From Vibrio fluminensis (lineage in GTDB: Bacteria; Pseudomonadota; Gammaproteobacteria; Enterobacterales; Vibrionaceae), in NCBI RefSeq assembly GCF_015278125.1, contig NZ_JADILO010000007.1, positions 62,001-126,000 of the forward strand: 64,000 nucleotides of DNA. The letters run 5' to 3'. How positions within the stretch are numbered: the first letter of the stretch is position 1; each line of letters starts with the position of its first letter. Shown piece by piece: positions 9,140-18,665 of the stretch. The translations under genes were made by a program, and so were the position numbers. A model generated the notes under the pieces. It worked only from the letters and a program-made list of their open reading frames with translations. It did not search any database and was not told the DNA's origin.

Positions 9140-11482
9140 TTACGTTGTCAGCTCAAGGCGAATTAATACTTCCTCTGTAATATCAACATACTCACTGTAG
9201 CCGACTAAGGTCGATATCTCTTTTTCCAAGCTTCGAGCTTGATGCAAGCTAATACTAGTGAGTTCTTCAATATCCCTTCTTAACATTGCGGTGATAGGAT
9301 CGAAGATCGGGGTTGAGCAGATACGTATCGCATAGAACTCGCCCATATGCTGGCTGGTTTTGATAAATTCGATGCGTTCCTTGGTTGATTCGAATTCGCT
9401 ACAAAGTTTGGCCTTTAGTGTTTGTAAGCGAGTGCCAAATTTAATGGCACAAATGTACAACTCATGAGCTTGTGGAACTGCTCCTTGCACTCGTTTCATT
9501 GGTGCTGCTAAAAGAGTCGTTGTTCGCCCTTTATACACAGAATCTAGTTGCAATTGGTTGTTTTTACTTACTTTGGCAAAAAGAGCCAAGTAGTTACGCA
9601 GAGGATAGCTTACCCCAATAACTTTAGGGGTGAGTGTGTTGCCTTTCTTTTCAATAAATAATGGTGTGCTGACCATTTTTTCAAGCAAAATGTTATGCAG
9701 ATTCTCTAACATGCTCTGACTTGGCAGCGTTTCTTTGGTGGCAACGAGTTTGTTCTGGTTGTGTGCGATGAGTTTGCCAAAAAACGTGATCGTTTTTAGA
9801 TTGGCGGAGTGATCATCCATCACTAGCTGAACCCTTTTACCGCCGGGGCTGATACGAATGATTTTGTATGGTACAGCGTTGAGAGGCAGAGATTTGTCAT
9901 AAAGTTGCAGTTCGCTAAAATCAATCGTACACAGATCGCCTGCTTTAACGTCAATGGGTGAATTTAACGCGATATACAACCCACGCTTAGATATGTCGAG
10001 CGTCACTCCAGCCGCTTGCTGTCCTTCGACGGAGATAAATAGAGGTGAACGTAGCTGGTATCGTGGTTCTTTACGACGATTTTGTGCATCAAAATAGAGA
10101 CTCACCGGTGTATTGGTACAGTTTCGCTTATGACAAAACTGCTTCAGTACCGAGCTGTTCAAACGAGGCTTCTCACTTAAGAGATAGTCGGTACCTACAC
10201 GATGATCTGAGATTTCTTGTAACATGGCGAAGTGAGTCAAACCATTATCCAGATCGATGATATCGCTGGGTAAATCTTTAAAAACTTGTTGCTCTACTTC
10301 GCCAAGTTCAAACACCGATATACGGAAGACTTTCCAACTATCGCGATGAGCGCCAATATGCCAAAACAGCTGACGTAATTCCCGATCAGCTTCGGGGATC
10401 ATCATGGAAAAGAAATAGTCTTTATCGTTTTTATTGTGTTTAAACGTATAAAGTACACTGTTACCGCCGCGCATACCTGGCTTAATCATTTGCTCCATAC
10501 GTTCAGGGCTGAACAGATTGGATAGAGTGAACTGATTGCGTTCGTCATTCCAATATTGCCAAATGCTTTGGTTATTCTCTGTCATTAAGACAATTTTGAG
10601 TTCATTGCCGCTAAAGAAAATCGGCAGACTAAAAGTATGTTTGAGGTGATTATGTTCATAGCCTCGTGATCGAGCTCGAATGACCTTGTCTTGGTTATCA
10701 TGACGCGATTTTTGCGCTTGATTTTGTAGGCTGTAAGCCATGATATTGTCGATAAGATCTGCGTTATCAAGCCGAATGACTCTTAGGAAGTTGATCGCGT
10801 CGTTTTCAAAAGACTCATCAATACCTACTATACGGTAGCAAACCTGTTGACTGATTTTGGCAATGTTGGCTGACTTCTCCAATTCAACAAACTGGATGGA
10901 AATGACTTCCCCTAATTTGTAGTTGAATGCAGAAGGGACTTTAAACTTTCCTCCAGATGAGGAAAGGTCGATAGTGACGCCATGTACTTGCTGATTGTTT
11001 GCCAGCTGAATAACAATTTGGCTGGAGATTTTAAGGCGATTCTCTTTTCGCTTTAAATCAAACCCCATGACAATAGGCTCGACGCAAAAGCTTGTTGAAC
11101 TTTTATCATTATCGGAGGTGGAGGCTTTGTTTCTTTGATTTATGACTTTGAAGCTATTGTGAGTATTCGATAAAGCTTCAAAGACGCCTTCGGTATAGCC
11201 TTGATATTTGCGCACGTTTTTGTGGTAGGTGTTAAAAGCCACATCATCAAGCCAGTGTGTAATCCCATCCAACTCATATTCTCTACACTCACCCTTTACC
11301 CTCCCACGAAGATCGATAGTGCGGTAGCATGGAGATGTAATGCGTTTTAGCTCCATCTTCACTAAGATCTTCAGAGATGGGTGCTCACCATCTGTTAACT
11401 TAGATAGCAAGAGATCAAAATCTTCCGTGTTATATGCTGGGAGCAATTTTTCGGTCAGTGATAGAATTTCAGTTTGTAGCAT
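9140..11482 (-). CDS. plzC: Tandem PilZ-domain protein (PlzC-like c-di-GMP receptor candidate)
   Basis: A 780-residue soluble-looking protein with two PilZ signatures. The first is RKENR (145-149) with DLSSSG (172-177); the second is R470-KEP-R474 with DISKRG (496-501). RxxxR plus D/NxSxxG is the known c-di-GMP-binding pattern, so both domains look competent on paper. The regions before, between and after them are not recognised. Its location between serB and radA is that of V. cholerae plzC (VC2344), hence the symbol. No catalytic or membrane domain is evident, so it is probably a c-di-GMP-responsive adaptor. It is divergent from radA. Confidence 0.85.
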   Translation of the reverse strand: MLQTEILSLTEKLLPAYNTEDFDLLLSKLTDGEHPSLKILVKMELKRITSPCYRTIDLRGRVKGECREYELDGITHWLDDVAFNTYHKNVRKYQGYTEGVFEALSNTHNSFKVINQRNKASTSDNDKSSTSFCVEPIVMGFDLKRKENRLKISSQIVIQLANNQQVHGVTIDLSSSGGKFKVPSAFNYKLGEVISIQFVELEKSANIAKISQQVCYRIVGIDESFENDAINFLRVIRLDNADLIDNIMAYSLQNQAQKSRHDNQDKVIRARSRGYEHNHLKHTFSLPIFFSGNELKIVLMTENNQSIWQYWNDERNQFTLSNLFSPERMEQMIKPGMRGGNSVLYTFKHNKNDKDYFFSMMIPEADRELRQLFWHIGAHRDSWKVFRISVFELGEVEQQVFKDLPSDIIDLDNGLTHFAMLQEISDHRVGTDYLLSEKPRLNSSVLKQFCHKRNCTNTPVSLYFDAQNRRKEPRYQLRSPLFISVEGQQAAGVTLDISKRGLYIALNSPIDVKAGDLCTIDFSELQLYDKSLPLNAVPYKIIRISPGGKRVQLVMDDHSANLKTITFFGKLIAHNQNKLVATKETLPSQSMLENLHNILLEKMVSTPLFIEKKGNTLTPKVIGVSYPLRNYLALFAKVSKNNQLQLDSVYKGRTTTLLAAPMKRVQGAVPQAHELYICAIKFGTRLQTLKAKLCSEFESTKERIEFIKTSQHMGEFYAIRICSTPIFDPITAMLRRDIEELTSISLHQARSLEKEISTLVGYSEYVDITEEVLIRLELTT

Positions 11483-11614
11483 GCTTTCTTAATGAATGTT
11501 CCGTGTCAAAGTAATATCGGCCTTGATAAATAGATCTTTAGTGATATGTTACGGCGAATCAAGCCCATAAACGTTACATGGGTTGTCATTTTTACAAAAT
11601 TTAGATGAGGTCAC

Positions 11615-12994
11615 ATGGCAAAAGCAAAGCGAGCGTATGTGTGTAATGATTGTGGGGCAGATTTCCCTCGCTGGCAGGGGCAATGTAGCGCCTGTGGAGC
11701 TTGGAATACGATCAGTGAAGTACGTTTAGCCGCGTCACCGACCGTTGCGCGCAATGAACGATTATCGGGTTATGCCGGTGCCGTTTCTGAGACTCAAGTT
11801 CAGACATTATCAGAAATCGATTTGCAAGAAGTGCCTCGATTTACCAGTGGTTTCAAAGAGCTCGATCGTGTTCTTGGTGGCGGTATTGTACCTGGTGCAG
11901 CGATTTTGATCGGTGGTAGCCCTGGTGCAGGTAAATCGACTTTGTTGTTGCAGACCATGTGTCATCTGTCGTCACAAATGCCAACGCTTTATGTCACGGG
12001 TGAAGAATCACTTCAGCAAGTTGCCATGCGAGCTTCGCGGTTAGGCCTACCTAAAGATCATCTCAAAATGCTCTCAGAAACCAATGTCGATCGCATTTGC
12101 CAAATTGCTGAAAAAGAGCAGCCAAAGATCATGGTGATTGACTCAATTCAGGTAATGCATGTATCGGATGTTCAATCTTCGCCGGGTAGTGTGGCGCAAG
12201 TTCGAGAGTCGGCAACCGCGCTTACTCGCTATGCTAAGCAAAACAACGTTGCAGTCTTTATTGTTGGCCACGTAACCAAAGATGGTACCTTGGCGGGCCC
12301 GAAAGTTCTTGAGCATATTATTGACTGTTCTGTGTTGCTTGATGGTGGAACAGATAGTCGGTTTAGAACTTTACGTAGTCACAAAAACCGCTTTGGCGCA
12401 GTCAATGAGCTCGGTGTTTTTGCCATGACCGGACAAGGATTGCGCGAAGTGAGTAACCCATCCGCTATCTTCTTATCTCGTGGGGAGGAAGAGACATCAG
12501 GCAGCTCTGTGATGGTGTTATGGGAAGGTACGCGACCTCTATTGGTTGAGATCCAAGCGTTGGTGGACTATTCACAGCTTGCTAATCCCCGTCGTGTTGC
12601 CGTGGGTCTCGAGCAAAACCGTTTGTCTCTATTATTAGCCGTACTGCACAAGCATGGCGGGCTACAAATGGCTGACCAAGACGTATTCGTGAATGTCGTT
12701 GGCGGTGTGAAAGTAACAGAGACCAGTGCTGACCTTGCATTAGTGATGGCGCTCCTTTCTAGCTTTAGAGATCGTCCATTACCGAAAGACGTGGTGGTGT
12801 TTGGTGAAGTTGGCTTGGCTGGTGAGATTCGCCCGGTACCGAGCGGACAAGAGCGTCTCAACGAAGCATTTAAACACGGCTTTAAGAAAGCAATTGTGCC
12901 AGCGGCCAATATGCCCAAAGGCGGCATTGAAGGAATGCAGATTCACGGCGTGAAAAAGCTATCAGAGGCGTTAGATGCGTTTGATGAGCTGTAA
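11615..12994 (+). CDS. radA: DNA repair protein RadA
   Basis: A RecA-like helicase that promotes branch migration of recombination intermediates. The 459-residue product starts with a four-cysteine zinc finger (C10, C13, C24, C27), followed by Walker A GGSPGAGKST, the RadA-specific KNRFG motif, and a C-terminal Lon-protease-like domain (motifs EVGLAGEIRPV and KHGFKKAIVP). Complete and normal in length. Upstream lies a divergent PilZ gene; fusA2 follows after 202 bp with its own promoter. Confidence 0.97.
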   Translation: MAKAKRAYVCNDCGADFPRWQGQCSACGAWNTISEVRLAASPTVARNERLSGYAGAVSETQVQTLSEIDLQEVPRFTSGFKELDRVLGGGIVPGAAILIGGSPGAGKSTLLLQTMCHLSSQMPTLYVTGEESLQQVAMRASRLGLPKDHLKMLSETNVDRICQIAEKEQPKIMVIDSIQVMHVSDVQSSPGSVAQVRESATALTRYAKQNNVAVFIVGHVTKDGTLAGPKVLEHIIDCSVLLDGGTDSRFRTLRSHKNRFGAVNELGVFAMTGQGLREVSNPSAIFLSRGEEETSGSSVMVLWEGTRPLLVEIQALVDYSQLANPRRVAVGLEQNRLSLLLAVLHKHGGLQMADQDVFVNVVGGVKVTETSADLALVMALLSSFRDRPLPKDVVVFGEVGLAGEIRPVPSGQERLNEAFKHGFKKAIVPAANMPKGGIEGMQIHGVKKLSEALDAFDEL

Positions 12995-13139
12995 GTTGCT
13001 GCCAACTTAGACACTCACAATAATTGAAAGGCGAAAAACTGGGATTTTTAACCGCAAAATACTACACTTGGCTATTATTTTGGGGTAGATTCGCCCGCTA
13101 AATATTTTTTATACATAGCCGCACGCAAGGGTATCAGTC

Positions 13140-13159
13140 TTGACAGAATGTGATATACT
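13140..13159 (+). promoter_or_regulatory. Candidate extended -10 promoter of the EF-G gene
   Basis: TGATATACT at 13151-13159 fits an extended -10 (TG-N-TATACT), with a transcription start expected about 30 bp before the ATG. The TTGACA at 13140 is too close to act as its -35. Confidence 0.5.
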
Positions 13160-13196
13160 CTGCGCGCACTTTATACCTTATTAACAGAGTAAGACA

Positions 13197-15284
13197 ATGA
13201 CTGATTTATCAAAATACAGAAACATTGGTATTTTTGCTCACGTAGACGCGGGTAAAACTACCTCTACAGAGCGTATCCTTAAGCTAACTGGTAAAATCCA
13301 CAAGATCGGTGATACACACGACGGTTCAACTACTACTGACTTCATGGAGCAGGAAGCTGAACGTGGTATCACAATCCAGTCTGCAGCTACTACTTGTTTC
13401 TGGAACGATCACCGCCTAAACATCATCGATACTCCTGGACACGTTGACTTCACAATCGAAGTTTACCGTTCTCTAAAAGTACTTGACGGTGGTATCGGTG
13501 TATTCTGTGGTTCAGGTGGTGTTGAGCCTCAGTCTGAAACTAACTGGCGTTACGCGGACGAGTCTCACGTATCTCGTCTAATCTTCGTTAACAAACTAGA
13601 CCGTATGGGTGCTGACTTCTTCAAAGTTGTTGACCAAGTACAAAACGTTCTAGGTGCTACTCCACTAGTTATGACTCTACCAATCGGTATCGAAGATGAC
13701 TTCTGTGGTGTTGTTGACGTACTAAGCCAAAAAGCTTACATCTGGGATGACTCTGGTCTTCCAGAAAACTACTCAGTAGAAGATATCCCTGCTGATCTAG
13801 TAGACCAAGCAGCTGAATACCGTGAAATGCTAATCGAAACTGCTGTTGAGCAAGACGATGAGCTAATGATGGCTTACATGGAAGGTGAAGAGCCTTCTCT
13901 AGAAGACATCAAGCGTTGTATCCGTAAAGGTACACGTGACCTAGCATTCTTCCCAACTTACTGTGGTTCAGCGTACAAGAACAAAGGTATCCAACTTATT
14001 CTTGACGCAGTAGTTGACTACCTACCTTCTCCAACAGAAGTAGATCCTCAACCACTAACTAACCCAGACACTGGTGAAGCAACTGGCGAATTCGCAACTG
14101 TATCTGCAGATGAGCCACTAAAAGCGCTTGCGTTCAAGATCATGGACGACCGCTTTGGTGCACTAACGTTCATCCGTATCTACGCTGGTAAGATGAAGAA
14201 GGGTGACACTATCCTTAACTCAGCTACTGGTAAAACTGAGCGTATCGGCCGTATGGTTGAGATGCACGCGAACGACCGTAACGAGATCGATTCAGCACAA
14301 GCTGGTGACATCATCGCAGTTGTTGGTATGAAGAACGTGAAGACTGGTCACACTCTATGTGATCCTAAGCACGAAGTTACTCTTGAGCCAATGATCTTCC
14401 CAGAACCAGTAATCTCTATCGCTGTTAAGCCTAAAGATAAGAACGGTTCTGAGAAAATGGGTATCGCGATCGGTAAAATGGTTGCAGAAGATCCATCATT
14501 CCAAGTTGAAACTGACGAAGATTCAGGCGAAACCATCCTTAAAGGTATGGGCGAACTTCACCTAGACATCAAAGTTGATATCCTGAAGCGTACTTACGGC
14601 GTTGAGCTAGAAGTAGGTGCTCCACAGGTTGCTTACCGTGAAACTATCACTCAAGCAATTGAAGATAGCTACACGCATAAGAAACAGTCTGGTGGTTCAG
14701 GTCAGTTCGGTAAGATCGACTACCGTATCCGCCCAGGGGAGCAAGGTTCAGGCTTCACGTTCAAGTCAACAGTTGTTGGTGGTAACGTACCTAAAGAATT
14801 CTGGCCTGCAGTTGAGAAAGGTTTTGCTAGCATGATGGACCACGGTGTTCTAGCTGGCTTCCCAACTCTAGACGTAGAAGTTGAACTATTCGACGGTGGT
14901 TTCCACGCAGTTGACTCTTCAGCTATCGCTTACGAAATCGCTGCTAAAGGCGCATTCCGTCAGTCTATGCCTAAAGCTGGCGCGCAACTTCTTGAGCCAA
15001 TCATGAAAGTTGACGTGTTCACTCCAGAAGACCACGTTGGTGACGTAATCGGTGACCTTAACCGTCGTCGCGGTATGATCAAAGATCAACAAGCTGGTAC
15101 TACTGGCGTACGTATCAAGGGTGATGTACCTCTATCAGAAATGTTTGGTTACATCGGTACTCTACGTACTATGACTTCTGGCCGTGGTCAGTTCTCTATG
15201 GAATTCTCTCACTACAACCCATGTCCAAACAACGTGGCGGAGCAAGTGATTGCAGAAGTTAAAGAGCGTAACGCTAAGAAGTAA
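13197..15284 (+). CDS. fusA2: Second elongation factor G (EF-G 2)
   Basis: A translational GTPase of 695 residues. GTPase motifs are AHVDAGKTT (P-loop), DTPGH, and NKLD; domain IV holds [13 protein letters not shown] catalyses translocation and, with RRF, ribosome recycling. Vibrios have the canonical fusA in the str operon plus this copy beside radA, so I call it the paralogue from context. Codon use is extremely biased toward preferred codons, implying high expression. Which EF-G functions it performs cannot be read from sequence. Confidence 0.9.
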   Translation: MTDLSKYRNIGIFAHVDAGKTTSTERILKLTGKIHKIGDTHDGSTTTDFMEQEAERGITIQSAATTCFWNDHRLNIIDTPGHVDFTIEVYRSLKVLDGGIGVFCGSGGVEPQSETNWRYADESHVSRLIFVNKLDRMGADFFKVVDQVQNVLGATPLVMTLPIGIEDDFCGVVDVLSQKAYIWDDSGLPENYSVEDIPADLVDQAAEYREMLIETAVEQDDELMMAYMEGEEPSLEDIKRCIRKGTRDLAFFPTYCGSAYKNKGIQLILDAVVDYLPSPTEVDPQPLTNPDTGEATGEFATVSADEPLKALAFKIMDDRFGALTFIRIYAGKMKKGDTILNSATGKTERIGRMVEMHANDRNEIDSAQAGDIIAVVGMKNVKTGHTLCDPKHEVTLEPMIFPEPVISIAVKPKDKNGSEKMGIAIGKMVAEDPSFQVETDEDSGETILKGMGELHLDIKVDILKRTYGVELEVGAPQVAYRETITQAIEDSYTHKKQSGGSGQFGKIDYRIRPGEQGSGFTFKSTVVGGNVPKEFWPAVEKGFASMMDHGVLAGFPTLDVEVELFDGGFHAVDSSAIAYEIAAKGAFRQSMPKAGAQLLEPIMKVDVFTPEDHVGDVIGDLNRRRGMIKDQQAGTTGVRIKGDVPLSEMFGYIGTLRTMTSGRGQFSMEFSHYNPCPNNVAEQVIAEVKERNAKK

Positions 15285-15309
15285 TTCTTAAGTTAAATGC
15301 TTGAATAGA

Positions 15310-15337
15310 AAGCCTCGCGGATGCGAGGCTTTTTTTA
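15310..15337 (+). terminator. Terminator of the EF-G gene
   Basis: AAGCCTCGC, loop GGAT, GCGAGGCTT followed by T's. Confidence 0.9.
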
Positions 15338-15367
15338 TGCCAGTAGAAAGGGGGCATTCAAGGGCGG

Positions 15368-16285
15368 TTAAATCATCGTTCCGCTTTCATCGATTTCACT
15401 TTTAAGCCAAGTCGTGAAAACATTGATACGTTCGCGGCGGGCAGACTCATCTAGAGTGAAAAGATGGAACCGAATACCTGGAGATAAGGGCTGATCAAAA
15501 GGCTTCACTAGTAGTCCACGCTCGATAAAATCTGTCGTGATTGAGTCGCTAGCCAAACATGCTCCGTGCCCAGCGATGACAGCGCTCATTGCCATATCAA
15601 ACGTACCCACTTCCATCCATTGTATCGCTTGTTTATCCATTATGATGCCTGCTTGCTCAAACCATTTGCTCCACTCAATTTCGGAGTTTTCAAAGTGGAT
15701 TAGCCAGCAGTCGAGTAGTTGAGCTGGCTGTGTAAACTGCAGTGATTCGGCGAGGGTTGGCGAGCAATAAGGGTAAATCGCCTCTTCGAGCAGTAATTCT
15801 TGCCTAATTCCGTCAGCGGATGTGAACTGTTCACCTTGCCATATCGCAACATCAACTTCGCCATGTTGGATATCCAATGCTTCACATGTCGTGATAATGC
15901 GGATTGGAATACCGGGATGAGCCAGTGAGAACTTCCACAATCTTGGCAGCAACCAACGAGAAGCAAATGAAGGAGGAACACTGACTTTAAGTAAACCTTC
16001 CAGAGGCTCTTTTTGAATCTTATTCAGGCCTAATAAGACTTGTTCAAAACCTTTCGACACATGGTAAAGCAGCGTTTCCCCTTTAGCTGTCAGTACCATA
16101 TGACGTCCTTTACGCATAAATAATTTACAAGTTAAATCATCTTCAAGACGGCGGATCGTTTGGCTGACTGCAGCTTGGCTAACGCACAGTTCATCAGCTG
16201 CTTTACTGTAGCTTTGATAGCGAGCGGCGACTTCAAAGTAACGAAGCGCGGCAAGATAACGTAATCGCTTATCCATAACTCTCAC
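15368..16285 (-). CDS. LysR-family transcriptional regulator (GcvA-like)
   Basis: A 305-residue LTTR with the winged-helix segment at the N-terminus (SYSKAADELCVSQAAVSQTIRRLE) and a periplasmic-binding-type effector domain. The DALRYFEVAARY-type start resembles the GcvA/TrpI subgroup, but the ligand is unknown. The GTG at 16285 has AAAGG upstream; an ATG at 16276 is also possible. Divergently transcribed from a small DUF1127-like ORF about 90 bp away, which is the obvious candidate target. Confidence 0.88.
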   Translation of the reverse strand: MRVMDKRLRYLAALRYFEVAARYQSYSKAADELCVSQAAVSQTIRRLEDDLTCKLFMRKGRHMVLTAKGETLLYHVSKGFEQVLLGLNKIQKEPLEGLLKVSVPPSFASRWLLPRLWKFSLAHPGIPIRIITTCEALDIQHGEVDVAIWQGEQFTSADGIRQELLLEEAIYPYCSPTLAESLQFTQPAQLLDCWLIHFENSEIEWSKWFEQAGIIMDKQAIQWMEVGTFDMAMSAVIAGHGACLASDSITTDFIERGLLVKPFDQPLSPGIRFHLFTLDESARRERINVFTTWLKSEIDESGTMI

Positions 16286-16374
16286 TTATACCTTTTGTAA
16301 GAAATGGTGGTTGGTTAAAACGCCACTAGATTTCAATAATACTCAGCAGGAAAGTGAAAAAAAGGGAGAACAGG

Positions 16375-16566
16375 ATGTTACTTGCTTTGCATGTTGATTT
16401 TAAGATCGAGCTTAAGTTGTCGAAAATCAGCAAGAAAATTTGTTTTAAGTGGGGCATTGGTAATAAAAGTGCTGAGCTGCCGCTTATGCTTACGCCTCAT
16501 TTACAGAAGGATTTAGGGCTGTTAGCGAGAGAGCAAGAAAAGCCGAATTATCTTAGATATAGGTAG
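16375..16566 (+). CDS. Small DUF1127-like protein
   Basis: A 63-residue ORF starting at ATG 16375 with AGGGAG six bases upstream; a GTG at 16354 would extend it by seven residues. The C-terminal part, LTPHLQKDLGLLAREQ, resembles the DUF1127 pattern (a leucine-rich stretch, then LxxDIGL), and the N-terminal part is basic. Such proteins in other bacteria are linked to RNA metabolism and phosphate/carbon responses. Divergent from a LysR gene. The similarity is short, so the call is tentative, but the RBS and position support a real gene. Confidence 0.5.
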   Translation: MLLALHVDFKIELKLSKISKKICFKWGIGNKSAELPLMLTPHLQKDLGLLAREQEKPNYLRYR

Positions 16567-16644
16567 TTAACTATAACTACAGCTGATTGTTTCATTGTCC
16601 TTGGCATATGCTCTGACCATGGTAATAAAGGTGTGCACAAATAA

Positions 16645-16668
16645 GAAAAGGGCGCTGAGCGCCCTTCT
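16645..16668 (-). terminator. Terminator of the acyl-CoA ligase gene
   Basis: On the minus strand, AAGGGCGCTCAGCGCCCTT runs into TTC. It lies 14 bases beyond the stop codon. Confidence 0.7.
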
Positions 16669-16681
16669 GATTAGATAGGAT

Positions 16682-18370
16682 TTACTCTTCCCAAACCACC
16701 AACTTGCCTTTTGGCCAGTTTGCACCCACGTCATGGTATTGTTTTTCCAACACATGACGTTTGATTTTGAGCGTTGGAGTCAAAATACCGTTTTCGATGC
16801 TCCATGGGTCTTTGATCATCAACACCCCTTTGATCTGTTCATGGGATTCGAGTTCTTGGTTCATGCGTTTAACGACACGTTCAGTGGTGCGCTCATAACG
16901 CTCGCGATCAAAGTTTGGAAAGTCATGTGGGACGACTAAAAGCACTGGCGCGGGTAGACCCGAGCCAATTAAACACATCATCTCTACACGGCTATATTCG
17001 AACAGCTTTTTCTCGATTGGTACCGGAGCGACGAATTTACCTTTGGCAGTTTTAAAGGTGTCCTTTTTACGTCCTTGAATGGTGAGGTAGCCTTCAGAAT
17101 CTAAGAAACCAATATCACCAGTGTGTAACCAACCCTGATCATCGAAGGTTTCTTGAGTCGCCTCATCATTTTTGTAGTAGCCAGAGAATAAGCCTTTACC
17201 TCGCACCATGATCTCTTCATCTTCAGCAATTTTTAGCTCAATACCAGGGCCAGCATCACCTACCGTACCGATCTTATCGGCTCGGAATGGGTAATTTAGT
17301 GTGCTGTAAGCAAATGATTCGGTCATCCCCCAAGCCTCAGTGATGTTGAGGCCGACACTGTGGTACCACTCAAGTAGGGCGGGTGAAACGGGTGCAGAGC
17401 CACAGCCGAGTACACGCGCTTGATCAAGGCCTAGGCCATCGGCGAGCTTCTTCTTAATTAATGAGTTCACAAATGGAATTTTGAGCAAGAAATTCAATTT
17501 CTTCTGCGGCAGCTTATCTTGGATACGCTGTTGGAATAAGGTCCATAGGCGTGGAACCGAAATAAACAGTGTTGGGCGTTGCATCTTCACATCTTCGATA
17601 AAGGTATCGAGTGATTCAGGAAAAGCGGTTTGAACGCCACCCATAATTGAAGAACCAAAGATATAGACACGTTCAGTAATGTGTGCGAGCGGAAGGTATG
17701 AGAACAAGCGATCTTGCTCTTCAATACCGATATGATTGATTAATTGTTGTGCTGACCAAGAGAATGCGCCATAAGTGAGCATCGCCCCTTTTGGTAAACC
17801 CGATGTACCGGAGGTATAAACAATCGACATCAGCTTATCATCGTAATGAATGGGCCTTTCTTCACTTGGTGCGGCATCTTGAATCAATTGCTCAAATTGA
17901 TACTGGCAGTTTTTCGGTGCACTATCGTAAGCAAGGCTGATCGTCAGTAGTCCGTCTAGCTTATCAATGATTTGCTCAGTAGCCGCAGCATCATCTAATT
18001 TACCACCAATTAAAACTTTACTGCCGCTGTGTGTGACGCAGTGCTCGATGGTATCCGCTCCGGCAGTGGGAAAAACGGGCACGCTGATAAAATCGCCAAG
18101 CATCATAGCAATGTCACAGATAAACCACTCTGCGCAGTTCTTCGATATTAGCGCGACTTTATCTCCTGGTTTAATCCCTAGTTTACGTAAGGCCGTCACT
18201 AAGCGCAGTGCTTTGTCCGCGACTTCGGCATAGGTGTATTCAACAAACTGGCGATTAATAATTTGTTTGAGATAGACTTCATTAGGCCGTTCAGCAGCCC
18301 ATTTCAAAATCATTTCATTCGGTGGTGGTAAGGTACATCCTTTTATTTTCAACTCGTGCGGCTGATTCAT
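16682..18370 (-). CDS. Long-chain acyl-CoA synthetase / AMP-binding ligase
   Basis: A 562-residue member of the ANL (adenylate-forming) superfamily. Core motifs are YTSGTSGLPKGAM (ATP/AMP loop), AWGMTES, GWLHTGDIGFLDSEGYL, and GRKKDTFKTAKGKFV, the hinge and catalytic-lysine region. The relation to eukaryotic-type FAA/ACSL proteins, rather than enteric FadD, is suggested by the KGKFVAPVPIE segment. It probably activates a fatty acid with ATP and CoA at the inner membrane. It stands alone with its own terminator. Substrate chain length is not determinable here. Confidence 0.88.
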   Translation of the reverse strand: MNQPHELKIKGCTLPPPNEMILKWAAERPNEVYLKQIINRQFVEYTYAEVADKALRLVTALRKLGIKPGDKVALISKNCAEWFICDIAMMLGDFISVPVFPTAGADTIEHCVTHSGSKVLIGGKLDDAAATEQIIDKLDGLLTISLAYDSAPKNCQYQFEQLIQDAAPSEERPIHYDDKLMSIVYTSGTSGLPKGAMLTYGAFSWSAQQLINHIGIEEQDRLFSYLPLAHITERVYIFGSSIMGGVQTAFPESLDTFIEDVKMQRPTLFISVPRLWTLFQQRIQDKLPQKKLNFLLKIPFVNSLIKKKLADGLGLDQARVLGCGSAPVSPALLEWYHSVGLNITEAWGMTESFAYSTLNYPFRADKIGTVGDAGPGIELKIAEDEEIMVRGKGLFSGYYKNDEATQETFDDQGWLHTGDIGFLDSEGYLTIQGRKKDTFKTAKGKFVAPVPIEKKLFEYSRVEMMCLIGSGLPAPVLLVVPHDFPNFDRERYERTTERVVKRMNQELESHEQIKGVLMIKDPWSIENGILTPTLKIKRHVLEKQYHDVGANWPKGKLVVWEE

Positions 18371-18623
18371 TGGTTAACTCCCTGTTATTTATGATGCTCC
18401 TTCTAGATTTGAAACTCACCACACTGTAGAGAGCAAACCGCATGTACAACGTTATCAATTCAGAAGGATGTATTTTGTTAACACAATGTTAACTTTAGCA
18501 TGTTGAAGTGTGTATTGGGAAGCATAACGCGATCAAGATCTCTCTAAATTGATTGAGCGATCACGAGTAAGCTATTGGCGGGGTGAAGTTTATTTGAATT
18601 AAGCTGATTAGTAAGACTGACAG

Positions 18624-18660
18624 TAAAAAACAGCCGTGCTAAGCACCGCTGTTTTTTGTC
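18624..18660 (-). terminator. Terminator of chrA
   Basis: Near-perfect AAAAAACAGC(G/C)GTGCTTAGCAC(G/C)GCTGTTTTTT-type hairpin, A-rich before and T-rich after on either strand, next to the chrA stop. Confidence 0.85.
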
Positions 18661-18665
18661 CTAGG

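Noticed and set aside
10045..10260. Plus-strand ORF inside the PilZ gene
   Set aside because: Antisense of a long clear coding frame; no independent support.
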